Shown: positions 41,686 to 51,259, counted from the first letter of the stretch. The stretch: DNA of 64,000 nt from JAOAFT01 sp035390885 (GCA_035390885.1 DAOOUW010000005.1:7752-71751), one strand, 5' to 3'. Notes: generated from the letters alone by a model not told the origin. Program-made: numbers and translations.

Positions 41686-42414
41686 ATGGCACAGCTTCGA
41701 TACCGGAGGATTTTGCTGAAGTTGAGCGGTGAGGCGCTCATGGGCGAACTTGAATACGGAATCGATCCTAAAATTCTAAAGCAATATGCTGAAGAAATTG
41801 CAAGCGCCCATGAACTTGGCGTAGAAATTGGCATTGTGATTGGCGGCGGAAATATCTATCGCGGAGTAGAAAATTCTTCGGATGGCATCGATAAAGTTAC
41901 CGGAGATCATATGGGAATGCTTGCGACGGTAATCAACGCTCTTGCTCTTCAGAATGCGCTGGAGCGTCGTGGATTGCTCACCCGTTGCCTCACCGCAATC
42001 AATATGGAACGAATTGCTGAACCGTTCATTCGTCGGCGGGCAATTCGCCACCTCGAAAAAGGGAGAATCGTTATATTTGCGGCTGGCACGGGAAATCCTT
42101 ATTTTACCACCGATACAGCGGCTGTTCTCCGTGCAATCGAAATCGAGGCGGATGTGATCTTAAAAGGAACGCGCGTTGATGGAGTCTATGATTCTGACCC
42201 AGAAAAGAATTCAAATGCGATTCATTTCCCTACAATTACCTATACAGATGTACTGAAGAAAAATTTGCGTGTGATGGATTTAACTGCAATTACGTTATCA
42301 CAGGAAAACAAATTGCCCCTCATTGTGTTTAACATGAATGTGCCTGGAAATTTGAAGCGAGTTGTTATTGGCGAGCAAATTGGTTCACTTGTTAGTGAAA
42401 TGCAAGCAAAGTAA
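41686..42414 (+). CDS. pyrH: UMP kinase
   Basis: Amino-acid-kinase fold: RILLKLSGEALMG, GIVIGGGNIYRG, DHMGMLATVINALAL, GTGNPYFTTDTAAVLRA and LKGTRVDGVYDSDP. It phosphorylates UMP to UDP in pyrimidine synthesis. GGAGGG lies before the ATG. Followed by frr, the usual partner. Confidence 0.96.
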   Translation: MAQLRYRRILLKLSGEALMGELEYGIDPKILKQYAEEIASAHELGVEIGIVIGGGNIYRGVENSSDGIDKVTGDHMGMLATVINALALQNALERRGLLTRCLTAINMERIAEPFIRRRAIRHLEKGRIVIFAAGTGNPYFTTDTAAVLRAIEIEADVILKGTRVDGVYDSDPEKNSNAIHFPTITYTDVLKKNLRVMDLTAITLSQENKLPLIVFNMNVPGNLKRVVIGEQIGSLVSEMQAK

Positions 42415-42451
42415 TAATCACTTTCAACTCATAACAATTGATGGAAGGCTT

Positions 42452-43015
42452 ATGACAAACGTTAAAGATATTCTAAAAGAAGCTGACGATAGAATGAAAA
42501 AAGCTGTCGAAACAGTACGGAATGAATTATCAAAAATCCGAACAGGGAAAGCAACTACTGCCTTACTCGATGCAGTTCGGGTTGATTACTATGGATCTCC
42601 GACTCCGCTCAGTAAAATTGCGAGCGTCAGCACGCCGGATGTGCATACTATTTCTATTCAACCATGGGAAAAGACTCTCATCCCTCATATTGAAAAGGCA
42701 ATCCTCCAGGCTAACATCGGTCTGAATCCCATCAACGATGGAACGGTTGTTCGTGTCCCGGTGCCGCCGCTGAATGAGGAACGGCGTCGCGAATTGGTGA
42801 AACTTGCGAAGAAATTTGGAGAAGAAGGTAAACTTGCAGTAAGAAATATCCGGCGCGATGCAATCGAGCATCTCAAGAAGGCGGAAAAAGCAGAACATCT
42901 TTCCGAAGATGAACGAAAACGCGGCGAGCAGGAAGTTCAAAAGTTGACGGATAAGTACATCAAAGATATTGATGCGCTTCTTGCACAAAAAGAAAAAGAG
43001 ATTATGGAAGTGTAA
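42452..43015 (+). CDS. frr: Ribosome recycling factor
   Basis: 187 residues. Motifs: ELSKIRTGKATTALLD, YYGSPTPLSKIASVS, NIGLNPINDGTVVRVPVPPLNEERR and the long helical bundle to EKEIMEV. It splits post-termination ribosomes together with EF-G. The start at 42452 is the first in-frame ATG after pyrH; codons further upstream would overlap pyrH. GGAAGG stands unusually close, three bases before the ATG. Confidence 0.95.
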   Translation: MTNVKDILKEADDRMKKAVETVRNELSKIRTGKATTALLDAVRVDYYGSPTPLSKIASVSTPDVHTISIQPWEKTLIPHIEKAILQANIGLNPINDGTVVRVPVPPLNEERRRELVKLAKKFGEEGKLAVRNIRRDAIEHLKKAEKAEHLSEDERKRGEQEVQKLTDKYIKDIDALLAQKEKEIMEV

Positions 43016-43038
43016 TAAAGAGTTTTATTTATTCTTTA

Positions 43039-43154
43039 ACTGTCCAGAACCAGATAAATCCAATGTGGGGATTATCTTTTCGCTCCACTTCTTCTATGGA
43101 ACGAAGAGAGATAGAGAGTGGAAATTTTAAATGGTGTCTGGACAGTCTTTTTTT
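43039..43154 (+). ncRNA. Candidate structured RNA (three-way junction) ending in a T-run
   Basis: ACTGTCCAGA (43039-43048) pairs perfectly with TCTGGACAGT (43137-43146) and encloses two arms. Arm 1 is AGATAAATCC/GGGATTATCT (43052-43061 with 43068-43077, one mismatch and one G-T pair). Arm 2 is TCCACT/AGTGGA (43084-43089 with 43117-43122) extended by TCTTC/GAAGA. CTTTTTTT follows (T-run 43148-43154). It lies 23 bases after frr and 65 bases before the PspC gene. It could be an elaborate frr terminator or 3' UTR, or a free small RNA. I recognise no known family. Confidence 0.55.
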
Positions 43155-43219
43155 GAAACAAATATTGATTAGGTTCGTATCAAAGTTTGATTTAGGTTTG
43201 TAAATAAAAAGAGGATACT

Positions 43220-43903
43220 ATGGCACAGACGAAGCGATTATATCGAAGTACCAAGAACAAAATACTTGCGGGCATTTGTGGTGGTATTGCAGAATATCTC
43301 GATACGGATCCAACATTTGTTAGGATTATCTGGATTGTTTTAACGTTATTAGGTGGTTCTGGAATAATTCTTTACATAATTGCCTATCTCATTATGCCCG
43401 AGAATCCAGAAAAGACCGGCGAAGTTCAGACTGAAACGAATTCGAAAGCGAACATTTTTCTTGGCTCGCTTCTCATTATTCTTGGCGGATTGCTTTTGTT
43501 AGATACAACTGATGTAATTTCGTTCCATAGATTATGGGCTACAAGCTGGGAATATATTTTACCTCTCACTTTCATCCTCATCGGTTTTGCGCTTCTCCTT
43601 GGCAGAAAGAGAAGACAAACGCCGCCGAAAGAAACTTCTGCAGAAGTTTTAGAAGGCGACGCCACAGCGCCTCCTCAAGAAGCAACCGCTGAAGAAGAAG
43701 AGCCAGAACGACTTATGAGGTCGCGAAAGGATAAAAAGATTTTGGGAGTATGCGGCGGTATTGCGGAATATTTTCATATTGATTCTACAATTATACGATT
43801 GCTTTACATTCTCTTTACATTTGCCACGGGAGGAGTGGGCATTATTGTTTACTTTTTGCTGGCTTTAGTAATGCCAAAAGAACCTGCTGCTCCTGAACAG
43901 TAA
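43220..43903 (+). CDS. Tandem PspC-domain membrane protein
   Basis: 227 residues with two PspC domains: residues about 5-65 (RLYRSTKNKILAGICGGIAEYL, then a helix ending LIMPENPEK) and about 160-225 (RSRKDKKILGVCGGIAEYFHID, ending LVMPKEP). Between them are two membrane helices of the DUF5668/LiaF-N type and a Glu/Ala/Pro-rich linker. PspC proteins sense or buffer envelope stress. An AGAGGA site precedes the ATG. It is co-transcribed with the next gene, 11 bases away. Confidence 0.9.
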   Translation: MAQTKRLYRSTKNKILAGICGGIAEYLDTDPTFVRIIWIVLTLLGGSGIILYIIAYLIMPENPEKTGEVQTETNSKANIFLGSLLIILGGLLLLDTTDVISFHRLWATSWEYILPLTFILIGFALLLGRKRRQTPPKETSAEVLEGDATAPPQEATAEEEEPERLMRSRKDKKILGVCGGIAEYFHIDSTIIRLLYILFTFATGGVGIIVYFLLALVMPKEPAAPEQ

Positions 43904-43914
43904 GGATGTGATTT

Positions 43915-44421
43915 ATGGAACGACGACTCAATAATGTATCTATCATTGGTATTTTTTTTCTTGTTCTCGGGATTGCGTTACTTTTACACAAACTTGAAAT
44001 AATTCCATCTCTATGGATGTATGTTTTTTGGGGTAGCGTAGGATTGTGTGGACTTGGAATCACTGTTACAACATTTCCACAACAACGGCGTAGTCCAGTG
44101 TTTTGGGGAAGTTTAATGTTCTTCTTTAGTATTGGTGTGATACTTCACAGAGCTAATGTTCTTCAGAGTGAATCGTGGGATTTTTTAGCTACACTTAGTC
44201 TGGCGATAAGTTTTGCGTGTCTGATGACGTATCTCCTTGATATTCGCCAAATGGGAATTCTCATTCCGGCCATTCTTTGTGGGGCATACGGACTGTTGCA
44301 CTATCTCTGGGAATATGAATTGCTCAATTGGTACGATATTCAGTATATCGTTCGTACATACTGGCCTGTGTTGCTTATTGTGTGGGGAATTTCATTTCTT
44401 GTTCGGCGACGACCTGATTAG
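43915..44421 (+). CDS. Small polytopic membrane protein (DUF5668/LiaF-like)
   Basis: 168 residues with five or six hydrophobic helices in pairs separated by Trp-containing turns (IIPSLWMYVFWGSVGLCGLGI, IVRTYWPVLLIVWGISFLV), ending in an arginine cluster RRRPD. The W-P-hydrophobic repeats resemble the membrane half of LiaF-type stress regulators. With the PspC gene it probably forms an envelope-stress pair (inference from context). Confidence 0.75.
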   Translation: MERRLNNVSIIGIFFLVLGIALLLHKLEIIPSLWMYVFWGSVGLCGLGITVTTFPQQRRSPVFWGSLMFFFSIGVILHRANVLQSESWDFLATLSLAISFACLMTYLLDIRQMGILIPAILCGAYGLLHYLWEYELLNWYDIQYIVRTYWPVLLIVWGISFLVRRRPD

Positions 44422-44425
44422 TTTC

Positions 44426-44516
44426 ATCTTTGCTTTCATTGGCGCTGCCTTCGAGAGCCTCAGGCAGCGACTCCTGCAGGTGAATGGGTAGGACGATAGT
44501 CCGTATCGAAGCCACC
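44426..44516 (-). repeat. P1-related repeat, copy F (variant arm)
   Basis: The right end is the P1 arm on the minus strand (GGTGGCTTCGATACGGAC). The left part is a different hairpin, CGCTGCC...GGCAGCG, around TTCGAGAGCCTCA, also found within copy H (62318-62365). It lies between the PspC pair and the end of polA, a convergent gap. Shows that P1 elements are mosaics of interchangeable arms. Confidence 0.75.
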
Positions 44517-44601
44517 ATTTTGGGTTACTCTTCTTTTACCTCCTAAATTCATATTCCAACCTATATTGGATATCTGGTTTGAGTGCATCTACATTTTGTG
44601 C

Positions 44602-47397
44602 TTAATGTGCTTCCAGCCAGTTTGCGCCAACTCCTGCGTCAACAACAACTGGAACATTAAGCGGTAATGCCGACTGCATTATTTCCGTAACAAGTTTTTG
44701 AACAGGAAGAAGCTCGTTTTCCGATACATCGAATACTAATTCGTCGTGTACCTGAAGAATCATTGCTGAGGCAAATTTTTCTTGCTGAAACGCTTTATCA
44801 ATTCTTACCATGGCAATTTTAATCATATCTGCTGCGGTGCCTTGAACTGGCATATTGATTGCCTGCCTTTCCGCATTTTGCCGAATCGTTCGATTCCTAC
44901 TTGTAATATCTGGAAGGTAACGACGGCGACCTAAAAGTGTGGTAACATATCCTCGTTGACGAGCCTGAAGAATTGTATCGTTAATATACTGCTGAACTTT
45001 TGGAAATCGCTGGAAATATCGCTCGATAATTTCCTTTGCTTCCGTCTGACTGATGTCGAGTCGAGTGGAAAGTCCGTAAGCTCCAATTCCATACATTATT
45101 CCAAAATTTACTTCCTTTGCTTTCCGTCTCATTTCTCGGGTAACCTCGCTGAATTCCACTCCAAAAATTTTTGAGGCTGTTGATGCATGGATATCTTCAC
45201 CGTTGACAAATGCTTCTCGCAATCCCTCATCGCCAGAAATATGCGCCATTACACGAAGTTCAATTTGGGAATAGTCGGCAGAGAGGATTTTTCCCTTAGA
45301 TGCGCTTGGAATAAATGCTTTTCGAATTGCTCGACCGACTTCTGTCCGGATAGGGATATTTTGCAGATTCGGATCGCTACTCGAGAGTCGTCCGGTTGCC
45401 GTTACCGCTTGATTAAAAGAAGTATGAACTTTACCGGTTTTAGGATGAATCAACTTTGGAAGAGCATCGACATAGGTTGATTTGAGTTTCGAGAGTTGAC
45501 GGTATGCAAGGAGATGTTCGATAATTGGATGTTCCTTCTGAAGCGACTCGAGTACTCCCATATCAGTTGAGTAACCAGTTTTTGTTTTCTTTGCTGGTGA
45601 GAGTTTCAACGTTGTAAAGAGAACTTCTGAAAGTTGTTGAGAAGAATTTATATTGAATGAAGCGCCAGCGAGCCGATATATTTCCTGTGTTAGCTCTGTC
45701 AGTTGTCGTTCGAGCTCTTTCGACATTGACTCGAGGTATGGAACATCGATCATAACGCCGGTGGATTCCATTTTTATGAGTACTGGAATGAGAGGAACTT
45801 CAACTTCGTTCCAGAGCTTGTCCATTTCCACTTCGTGGATTTTTTCTCTTAAGATTTTATAGAGCTGAAAGGTAACATCGGCATCTTCACAAGAATATTC
45901 GGAAACGCGCTCGAAAGGAATCTCCTGCAATTTTTTTTGCTCTTTTCCTTTGCCTACAAGTTCATCGTAACTAATAGGTTTGTAGTTGAGATATTCCTGA
46001 GCGACCGAATCGAGCGAATGTCTTCCATCAGGACGGAGCAGATAGCTTGCAATCATTGTATCGAATGAAATTCCATTTACTATAATTCCATAGTTGAAGA
46101 GGACGAGGGCATCGTACTTACTATTATGTCCAATTTTTTTTATTGATGAATTTTCAAAAATGGGCTTTAGTTTATTTACTACATAAGGGAGCGAGAGCCC
46201 TTTCTCTGGTTGGACGTTTGCCGTAGCTTGAAATAAATCATGTTCGTCTGGCTCTGTTGTATTTGACTTGAGTGCGACGTAACAGGCTTTTCTTGGTTCC
46301 AAACAAAATGAAATTCCAAGAAGGTCAGCCAGAAGAGGATTCGTTGATGTTGTTTCGGTATCGAAGGCAAATTCCTGGGAATTTTCGAGAACGGAACAAA
46401 GTCGCTCGAATGCTTCTTCTGATTCGATGAGGTTGTATGAATGTTCTTCAGAAGAGATTGTACCTTGCTCTTCTGCTGCGGACTTTTCTTGAGGAAATGA
46501 AAATGATACTGCTGAAGTTTGTTCTTCGGATTGCAGCTTTGCAAGCAGAGAGCGGAATTCCAAATCTTTAAATAATTGCGTAAGCTCGGCTATATTTTTT
46601 TCTTTTGCTTGAAGTGAATGCACGTCAATAGGAATCGGTACGTTGGTATCGATTGTTACTAATTTTTTTGACAGAAAAGCGAGCTCACGGTGCGTTTCCA
46701 ATTTTTCACGGAGTCGTTTTTGTTCGATCTCGTCGAGATGAGAATAAAGATTTTCGAGACTGCCGAATCTTTGAATCAGCGGAATGGCTGTTTTTTCACC
46801 GACGCCGGGTACGCCGGGAATGTTATCGGAACTATCGCCTGTGAGCGCAAAGACATCTATAATTTGAGATGGCTGTACGCCAAATTTCTGTCTGACTGAA
46901 TCGTTGGTAATGATTTCTACGTCTGTGCCTTGCCGACCGGGTTTGAAAATTTTTGTTTTATCTGTAACAAGCTGCATAAAATCCTTGTCGGGTGAAACAA
47001 GGAAGGCAAGTGCGTTGGTTTCCTCTGCCTGTCGGGCAAGCGTGCCAATGATGTCGTCTGCTTCGTAACCGTCCAATTCGACGACCGGGATATTATATGC
47101 GTTGATTATTTCTTTCAATATTGGAATTTGCGCCGTCATATCTTCGGGCATTTTCTGTCGAGTGGCTTTGTACTCCTTGTATGCATGATGTCGAAATGTC
47201 GGAGCGCTGGTATCGAAAATAACAGCGATATGATCCGGGTGTTCTACCGAAAGAATACGATTAAGGAACGTAACGAATCCGAAGATAGCGCTTGTGTTGA
47301 TTCCTTTGGAATTTATCAAAGGACGTTGAATGAATGCGTAGTAAGCGCGATAAGCAAGCGCCATTCCATCCAGTAAAAATACTCGCTCATTTTCCAT
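44602..47397 (-). CDS. polA: DNA polymerase I
   Basis: 931 residues from the ATG at 47397 (MENERVFLLDGMALAYRAYYAF), which has GGAAAAG just upstream. The frame is open a further 297 bases, but that stretch encodes no Pol I sequence. Order: 5' nuclease domain (about 1-290, with GDSSDNIPGVPGVGEKTA), an intact 3'-5' proofreading domain (FDTETTSTNPL, GHNSKYDAL, CEDADVTFQLY) and the polymerase domain with motif A SADYSQIELRVMAHIS, motif B MRRKAKEVNFGIMYGIGAYG and motif C LQVHDELVFD. Phe in NFG indicates normal dNTP discrimination. It acts in Okazaki fragment processing and repair. Confidence 0.96.
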   Translation of the reverse strand: MENERVFLLDGMALAYRAYYAFIQRPLINSKGINTSAIFGFVTFLNRILSVEHPDHIAVIFDTSAPTFRHHAYKEYKATRQKMPEDMTAQIPILKEIINAYNIPVVELDGYEADDIIGTLARQAEETNALAFLVSPDKDFMQLVTDKTKIFKPGRQGTDVEIITNDSVRQKFGVQPSQIIDVFALTGDSSDNIPGVPGVGEKTAIPLIQRFGSLENLYSHLDEIEQKRLREKLETHRELAFLSKKLVTIDTNVPIPIDVHSLQAKEKNIAELTQLFKDLEFRSLLAKLQSEEQTSAVSFSFPQEKSAAEEQGTISSEEHSYNLIESEEAFERLCSVLENSQEFAFDTETTSTNPLLADLLGISFCLEPRKACYVALKSNTTEPDEHDLFQATANVQPEKGLSLPYVVNKLKPIFENSSIKKIGHNSKYDALVLFNYGIIVNGISFDTMIASYLLRPDGRHSLDSVAQEYLNYKPISYDELVGKGKEQKKLQEIPFERVSEYSCEDADVTFQLYKILREKIHEVEMDKLWNEVEVPLIPVLIKMESTGVMIDVPYLESMSKELERQLTELTQEIYRLAGASFNINSSQQLSEVLFTTLKLSPAKKTKTGYSTDMGVLESLQKEHPIIEHLLAYRQLSKLKSTYVDALPKLIHPKTGKVHTSFNQAVTATGRLSSSDPNLQNIPIRTEVGRAIRKAFIPSASKGKILSADYSQIELRVMAHISGDEGLREAFVNGEDIHASTASKIFGVEFSEVTREMRRKAKEVNFGIMYGIGAYGLSTRLDISQTEAKEIIERYFQRFPKVQQYINDTILQARQRGYVTTLLGRRRYLPDITSRNRTIRQNAERQAINMPVQGTAADMIKIAMVRIDKAFQQEKFASAMILQVHDELVFDVSENELLPVQKLVTEIMQSALPLNVPVVVDAGVGANWLEAH

Positions 47398-47804
47398 TGC
47401 TTTTCCGGGAATAAATTTATTAAAACAATATACGAAAGTGAAACTGAAGAGCCAAAGAAGGTAGGAAAAGAAAATAAAATGAAGTAATCTTTTGAGATGA
47501 TGAGTTTTTTTGTATCTTATATAGGCGTGTGAATTGGCTAAAATAACAATGAATATTATTAGATATAATACAAAGGTTGAAAAACAATCCTGTAGAACAA
47601 ATACCCTACGATTACTGGCCTCTAGAAAATTGTAGTTGCAGATTGGACCGATTTTGATAAGATCAATCCTGTTCCTGCTTTGGGAACTTGCCATATTGAT
47701 GGACTTCTATCAGATAATGGCTCTAATAGGATTCATTCTACGAGTAATCTAATCGATAGAGGGCAATGTAGGTTTACCTTTCTATGGCAGTGTTTTTGAC
47801 TTAA
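47398..47804. other. Divergent intergenic region upstream of polA
   Basis: About 400 bases with no recognisable gene, repeat or RNA. It should contain the polA promoter on the minus strand, but I cannot place it with confidence. Open frames on both strands here show no family similarity. Confidence 0.5.
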
Positions 47805-47903
47805 GAGTGTTTGAATGTAAATGGACTGTCCAGCGGAGTTTATACTTGTGTATTAAGACAAGGAAGTTCAATTAAATCTCAAAGAATTGTTGTACTGAAA
47901 TAA
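47805..47903 (+). pseudogene. Fossil C-terminus of a T9SS-sorted protein
   Basis: In the frame ending with TAA at 47901-47903, the translation NVNGLSSGVYTCVLRQGSS continues as IKSQRIVVLK and stops. This matches the end of a type A T9SS sorting domain, compare the live gene downstream ending PTGVYCVVLQQGVD and KILLLK. A stop codon at 47802-47804 cuts the frame, and the earlier part of the sorting domain (NPFNP, YDxxGRE) is not found upstream. It is thus the remnant of a deleted secreted-protein gene that stood directly before the pectate lyase. Confidence 0.72.
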
Positions 47904-47941
47904 ACAAAATAATATCCCACCAAAAAAATATAAGGAGCTCT

Positions 47942-50815
47942 ATGATGTTAAAAAAATGTTCGTATTGTGTGTTGATAATGACTTTGGTAGCGCTCAATGT
48001 CGGTATGGCACAAACAGCAGCAACTGCAGTTTGGCCGTTGACGAGCGATCAAAATCCACAGGTTACTGGAGCTATTAGCGCGCAGCCTCAGAGACTCACT
48101 ATGATGCAAGTTTCCTATTCAAGCGGCGTACAACGTTCCAGTCCAAGTGGCACTGCAGGTTCATGGCCTGGCGAATCGACAGAAAATTCCTCTCGCTTTA
48201 TGGAATTTGTTGTTACTCCAGCACAAGGGAATACTTTTACAATAACGTCAATTTCGATGATTCTCTATGCTAATTCTGGAAGTAACATGCGTGCAAATGT
48301 TTACTACGCTACAGATTCTTTGTTTGCATCGAAAGTGCAAATAGGTTCGACATTTAGTCTTGGCTCATCAGCGCTTTCTACTCCAAATGTTACTGCGTCT
48401 CTAAATCTTACATTAAATTTATCAGAAACTCTTTATGTAAGGGTCTATCCATGGTATACAACATCGACGACAGGAAAATATCTTATTGTAAAGTCAGTAA
48501 CGATTGCGGGTACTACGCTTCCATCTACTGCAATCATAGTTAATCCTACATCTCTCAGTGGTTTTATTCAACGGAGTTCCACTGAACCTTCTGATGTCAA
48601 AACGTATTCATTGTACGGAATTAACCTGACCCATGATGTTGCGATAACGCCACCAAGCAGTTTTCTGATTTCATCCGATGGTGGTAACACATGGTGGAAT
48701 GATGAAATAAGGCTGTCCGTTGCCAATGGAATTATTATAGACCAACCGAAAACTGTTTCTGTTAGATTGAATGCTGCTTCGTCTGGATCATATACCGGGA
48801 CTATTTCTCATACAAGCGATGGAGCTGCAGTGGCTTATGTCTCTCTCGATGGTGTTCTTTTAGCGCCAGAACCAACCGTACCATCATCGCTTGCCACAGA
48901 TGAAATATCAGGTAACACAGTGAAACTAACATTTGTTGGTGGAAATGGAAGCAACAGAATAGTTGCAATATGTCAGGGTAATGCTTTAAGCTGGGCGCCA
49001 AGCGATGGAGCGCCTATTAGCGGAGTTGATGCAAATTATTCTTCCGCTGTAGATCAGGGTAACGGAACAAAAGTGGTTTACGATGGCAATGGAACATCCG
49101 TGACAGTTTCTGGATTGTCGGGCAATACAACATACACTGTTGGTGTATTCGAATACAACAAGAGTACTGGCAATTCTCAGAATTATCTTACCTCTAATTA
49201 TCCTACTTCCACATTTACGACGCTCACGGTTGCTACACTTAACGCCACCCCATCATCGTTAGCTTTTGGGAACGTCGTTCTTGGACAATCAAGTGTAAAG
49301 TCTTATCAACTCTCGGGAAGTTATCTTGCTTCCGATGGAACGATTACAGTTACAGCTCCGAGTGGTTTTCAAGTATCGCTTTCCGAAGCAGGCTCCTACA
49401 GCTCTTCACTTATTATTCCATATTCTCAGCAAACTCTTGCGAGTACGACGGTATATGTGCGCTTTGCACCGGACGAGGTAAAGAACTACAGTGATGTGAT
49501 TTCAAATAATGGAGGCGGAACAAATATTAATGTGCCTGTTACCGGCAAGGGCATATCCGACCAATTTCAAATATTGGATACGCCTGTTGGATTTGCAACA
49601 CTCAATGGCAGTACAACTGGTGGATTGAACGGTACAACTGTTACGATAACGGATCCGCAGCAATTAGCAGATATCTTGAAAGCCCGTGAGAATAAAAGTA
49701 CGGCTCCTCTCATCGTTTATATTTCTGGGACTCTTAGTGGTTATTCAACAGAACTTTCAGTAAAGCGTACTGCCAATATTTCGATTTTAGGACTTGGTAC
49801 CAATGCTGGGTTTAACGGATTTGGGATGAAAATTGTAGAGTGCAATAACATCATTGTCCGTAATCTTACGTTCTCTGATTGTCACGTTGATGAAAAAGAT
49901 GGATTAGCAGTTGATGGAAGTTATAATGTGTGGGTTGATCACTGTACTTTTACTGATAGTCCAGCCAGCGATCCTAACGGCAATAGCCATGATGGTCTGC
50001 TCGACGTCAAGAATGGCTCTTATAATGTTACCATTTCTTATAATCACTTTATGAATCACCGAAAGACCTGCTTGCTTGGACATACTGAAAGTCAAACCTC
50101 GGACACTGTTATGAAAGTTACTTACTATAGGAACTGGTTCGATGGAACATATTCAAGACATCCGAGAATTAGATATGCAAAGGCTCACATTGTAAATAAT
50201 CTCTACACAAGTAATGGTGGATATGGAGTGGGTGTAACGTGCAATGCTCAAGTATATCTGGAAGAAAACTATTTCGAAAATGTAGTGTCGCCGGTACTAA
50301 TTTCACAGGTGAATGATCCAGAGGGAACCTTAAGTGGCGATCCAGCTGGATACATCAAATCTGTAGGAAATGTTACAGTAAATTCCGGCGCAATTTTGGA
50401 AAATCTAAGCGGCTTTAATTTTAATCCTTCAGATTATTATAGCCTTGAAGTTGCTGCTGGTAGTAATGTCAAGTCACTTGTTCAAGCAAATGCAGGCGCT
50501 GGATTGTTAGATTTTCTCAATGAGGTTCAAGGAACTGAATCGATTGCACCGGTTGGATTTGCATTACTTCAGAATTATCCGAATCCATTCAATCCTTCGA
50601 CAACGATTCATTACAGTATCAGGAATTCTGGTATTGTTACAATTAAAATATTTGATATGATAGGTCGCGAGGTTGCTCAACTTGTAAATCAATTCCATGC
50701 TCCAGGTTCATATTCGATTCAATGGAATGCAGAAAAGCAACCGACAGGAGTTTACTGTGTCGTGTTACAACAAGGTGTTGACCGAGCTGTAAGAAAAATA
50801 CTTCTGTTGAAATAG
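47942..50815 (+). CDS. Secreted pectate lyase (PL1 family) with T9SS sorting tail
   Basis: Signal peptide (MMLKKCSYCVLIMTLVALNVGMAQ), two or three beta-sandwich modules (about 25-540, one with SSLAFGNVVLGQSSVKSYQLSG as in choice-of-anchor domains), then a PL1 right-handed beta-helix (about 545-850) with VDGSYNVWVDHCTFTD, DGLLDVKNGSYNVTISYNHF and RHPRIRYAKAHIVNN, which contains the family's catalytic Arg. It ends with a T9SS type A domain (NYPNPFNPSTT, FDMIGREVAQLV, ILLLK). It should cleave polygalacturonate by beta-elimination outside the cell. TAAGGAG precedes the ATG pair at 47942/47945. Confidence 0.92.
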   Translation: MMLKKCSYCVLIMTLVALNVGMAQTAATAVWPLTSDQNPQVTGAISAQPQRLTMMQVSYSSGVQRSSPSGTAGSWPGESTENSSRFMEFVVTPAQGNTFTITSISMILYANSGSNMRANVYYATDSLFASKVQIGSTFSLGSSALSTPNVTASLNLTLNLSETLYVRVYPWYTTSTTGKYLIVKSVTIAGTTLPSTAIIVNPTSLSGFIQRSSTEPSDVKTYSLYGINLTHDVAITPPSSFLISSDGGNTWWNDEIRLSVANGIIIDQPKTVSVRLNAASSGSYTGTISHTSDGAAVAYVSLDGVLLAPEPTVPSSLATDEISGNTVKLTFVGGNGSNRIVAICQGNALSWAPSDGAPISGVDANYSSAVDQGNGTKVVYDGNGTSVTVSGLSGNTTYTVGVFEYNKSTGNSQNYLTSNYPTSTFTTLTVATLNATPSSLAFGNVVLGQSSVKSYQLSGSYLASDGTITVTAPSGFQVSLSEAGSYSSSLIIPYSQQTLASTTVYVRFAPDEVKNYSDVISNNGGGTNINVPVTGKGISDQFQILDTPVGFATLNGSTTGGLNGTTVTITDPQQLADILKARENKSTAPLIVYISGTLSGYSTELSVKRTANISILGLGTNAGFNGFGMKIVECNNIIVRNLTFSDCHVDEKDGLAVDGSYNVWVDHCTFTDSPASDPNGNSHDGLLDVKNGSYNVTISYNHFMNHRKTCLLGHTESQTSDTVMKVTYYRNWFDGTYSRHPRIRYAKAHIVNNLYTSNGGYGVGVTCNAQVYLEENYFENVVSPVLISQVNDPEGTLSGDPAGYIKSVGNVTVNSGAILENLSGFNFNPSDYYSLEVAAGSNVKSLVQANAGAGLLDFLNEVQGTESIAPVGFALLQNYPNPFNPSTTIHYSIRNSGIVTIKIFDMIGREVAQLVNQFHAPGSYSIQWNAEKQPTGVYCVVLQQGVDRAVRKILLLK

Positions 50816-51054
50816 AAAAAAATTAAAGGTTCAATGGCGGTACAAGAAATTGCATGGTATTCATAATCTGAATTCATATGTAATTTACTTAGAGTGATAG
50901 AGCTCCTGGGTGGGATAATATCACAAACACTCTAGTACCGTCATTGAAATTCTTTCTTCGCTGTTTTCACTACAATATTTTTAACCCAGATTAGGCAACC
51001 AAGGTAACAGTACAGTCTAAGTGCAGTAAAGGCGAAAGAAGAGAAAACCAAAAT

Positions 51055-51171
51055 GGTGGCTTCGATACGAGCTATCGCTCTACTCAGCCACCGTCAGGAA
51101 ATCGGTTGCCGAGTAGCCGTAAGGCGTATCGAGGCAACAGGGTGTGCAAGTTTCTAATGCATAATTTGGGT
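51055..51171 (+). repeat. P1 twin-hairpin repeat, copy G (best-preserved copy)
   Basis: GGTGGCTTCGATACGAGC, then CTCTACTCAGCCACC (arm 1, perfect GGTGGCT/AGCCACC), GTCAGGAAATC, GGTTGCCGAGTAGCCGTAAGG, GCGTATCGAGGCAACAG (arm 2) and the tail GCAAGTTTCTAATGCATAA, TTTGGGT. The outer ends of the two arms are themselves imperfect inverted repeats of about 15 bases. Confidence 0.88.
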
Positions 51172-51230
51172 TTTCTTTCTTTGTGGTCAGATATTTTGTT
51201 TAATTTTTTTTGTAATTTATCAAATATTTC

Positions 51231-51259
51231 TTGACATAATCTTAATAAAATATTACAAT
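51231..51259 (+). promoter_or_regulatory. Promoter of the LacI-type regulator gene
   Basis: Perfect TTGACA (51231-51236), a 17-base spacer and TACAAT (51254-51259). The expected start at about 51266 falls inside the operator that follows, so the regulator should repress itself. Confidence 0.75.

Noticed and set aside
47398..47694. N-terminal extension of 99 residues on DNA polymerase I
   Set aside because: The extra stretch is hydrophobic and unlike any Pol I. The real protein begins at MENERVFLLDG with its own GGAAAAG site.
47640..47800. Open plus-strand frame before the T9SS fossil, tested as its missing upstream part
   Set aside because: The translation shows none of the NPFNP or YDxxGRE motifs of a sorting domain, and a stop codon separates it from the fossil.
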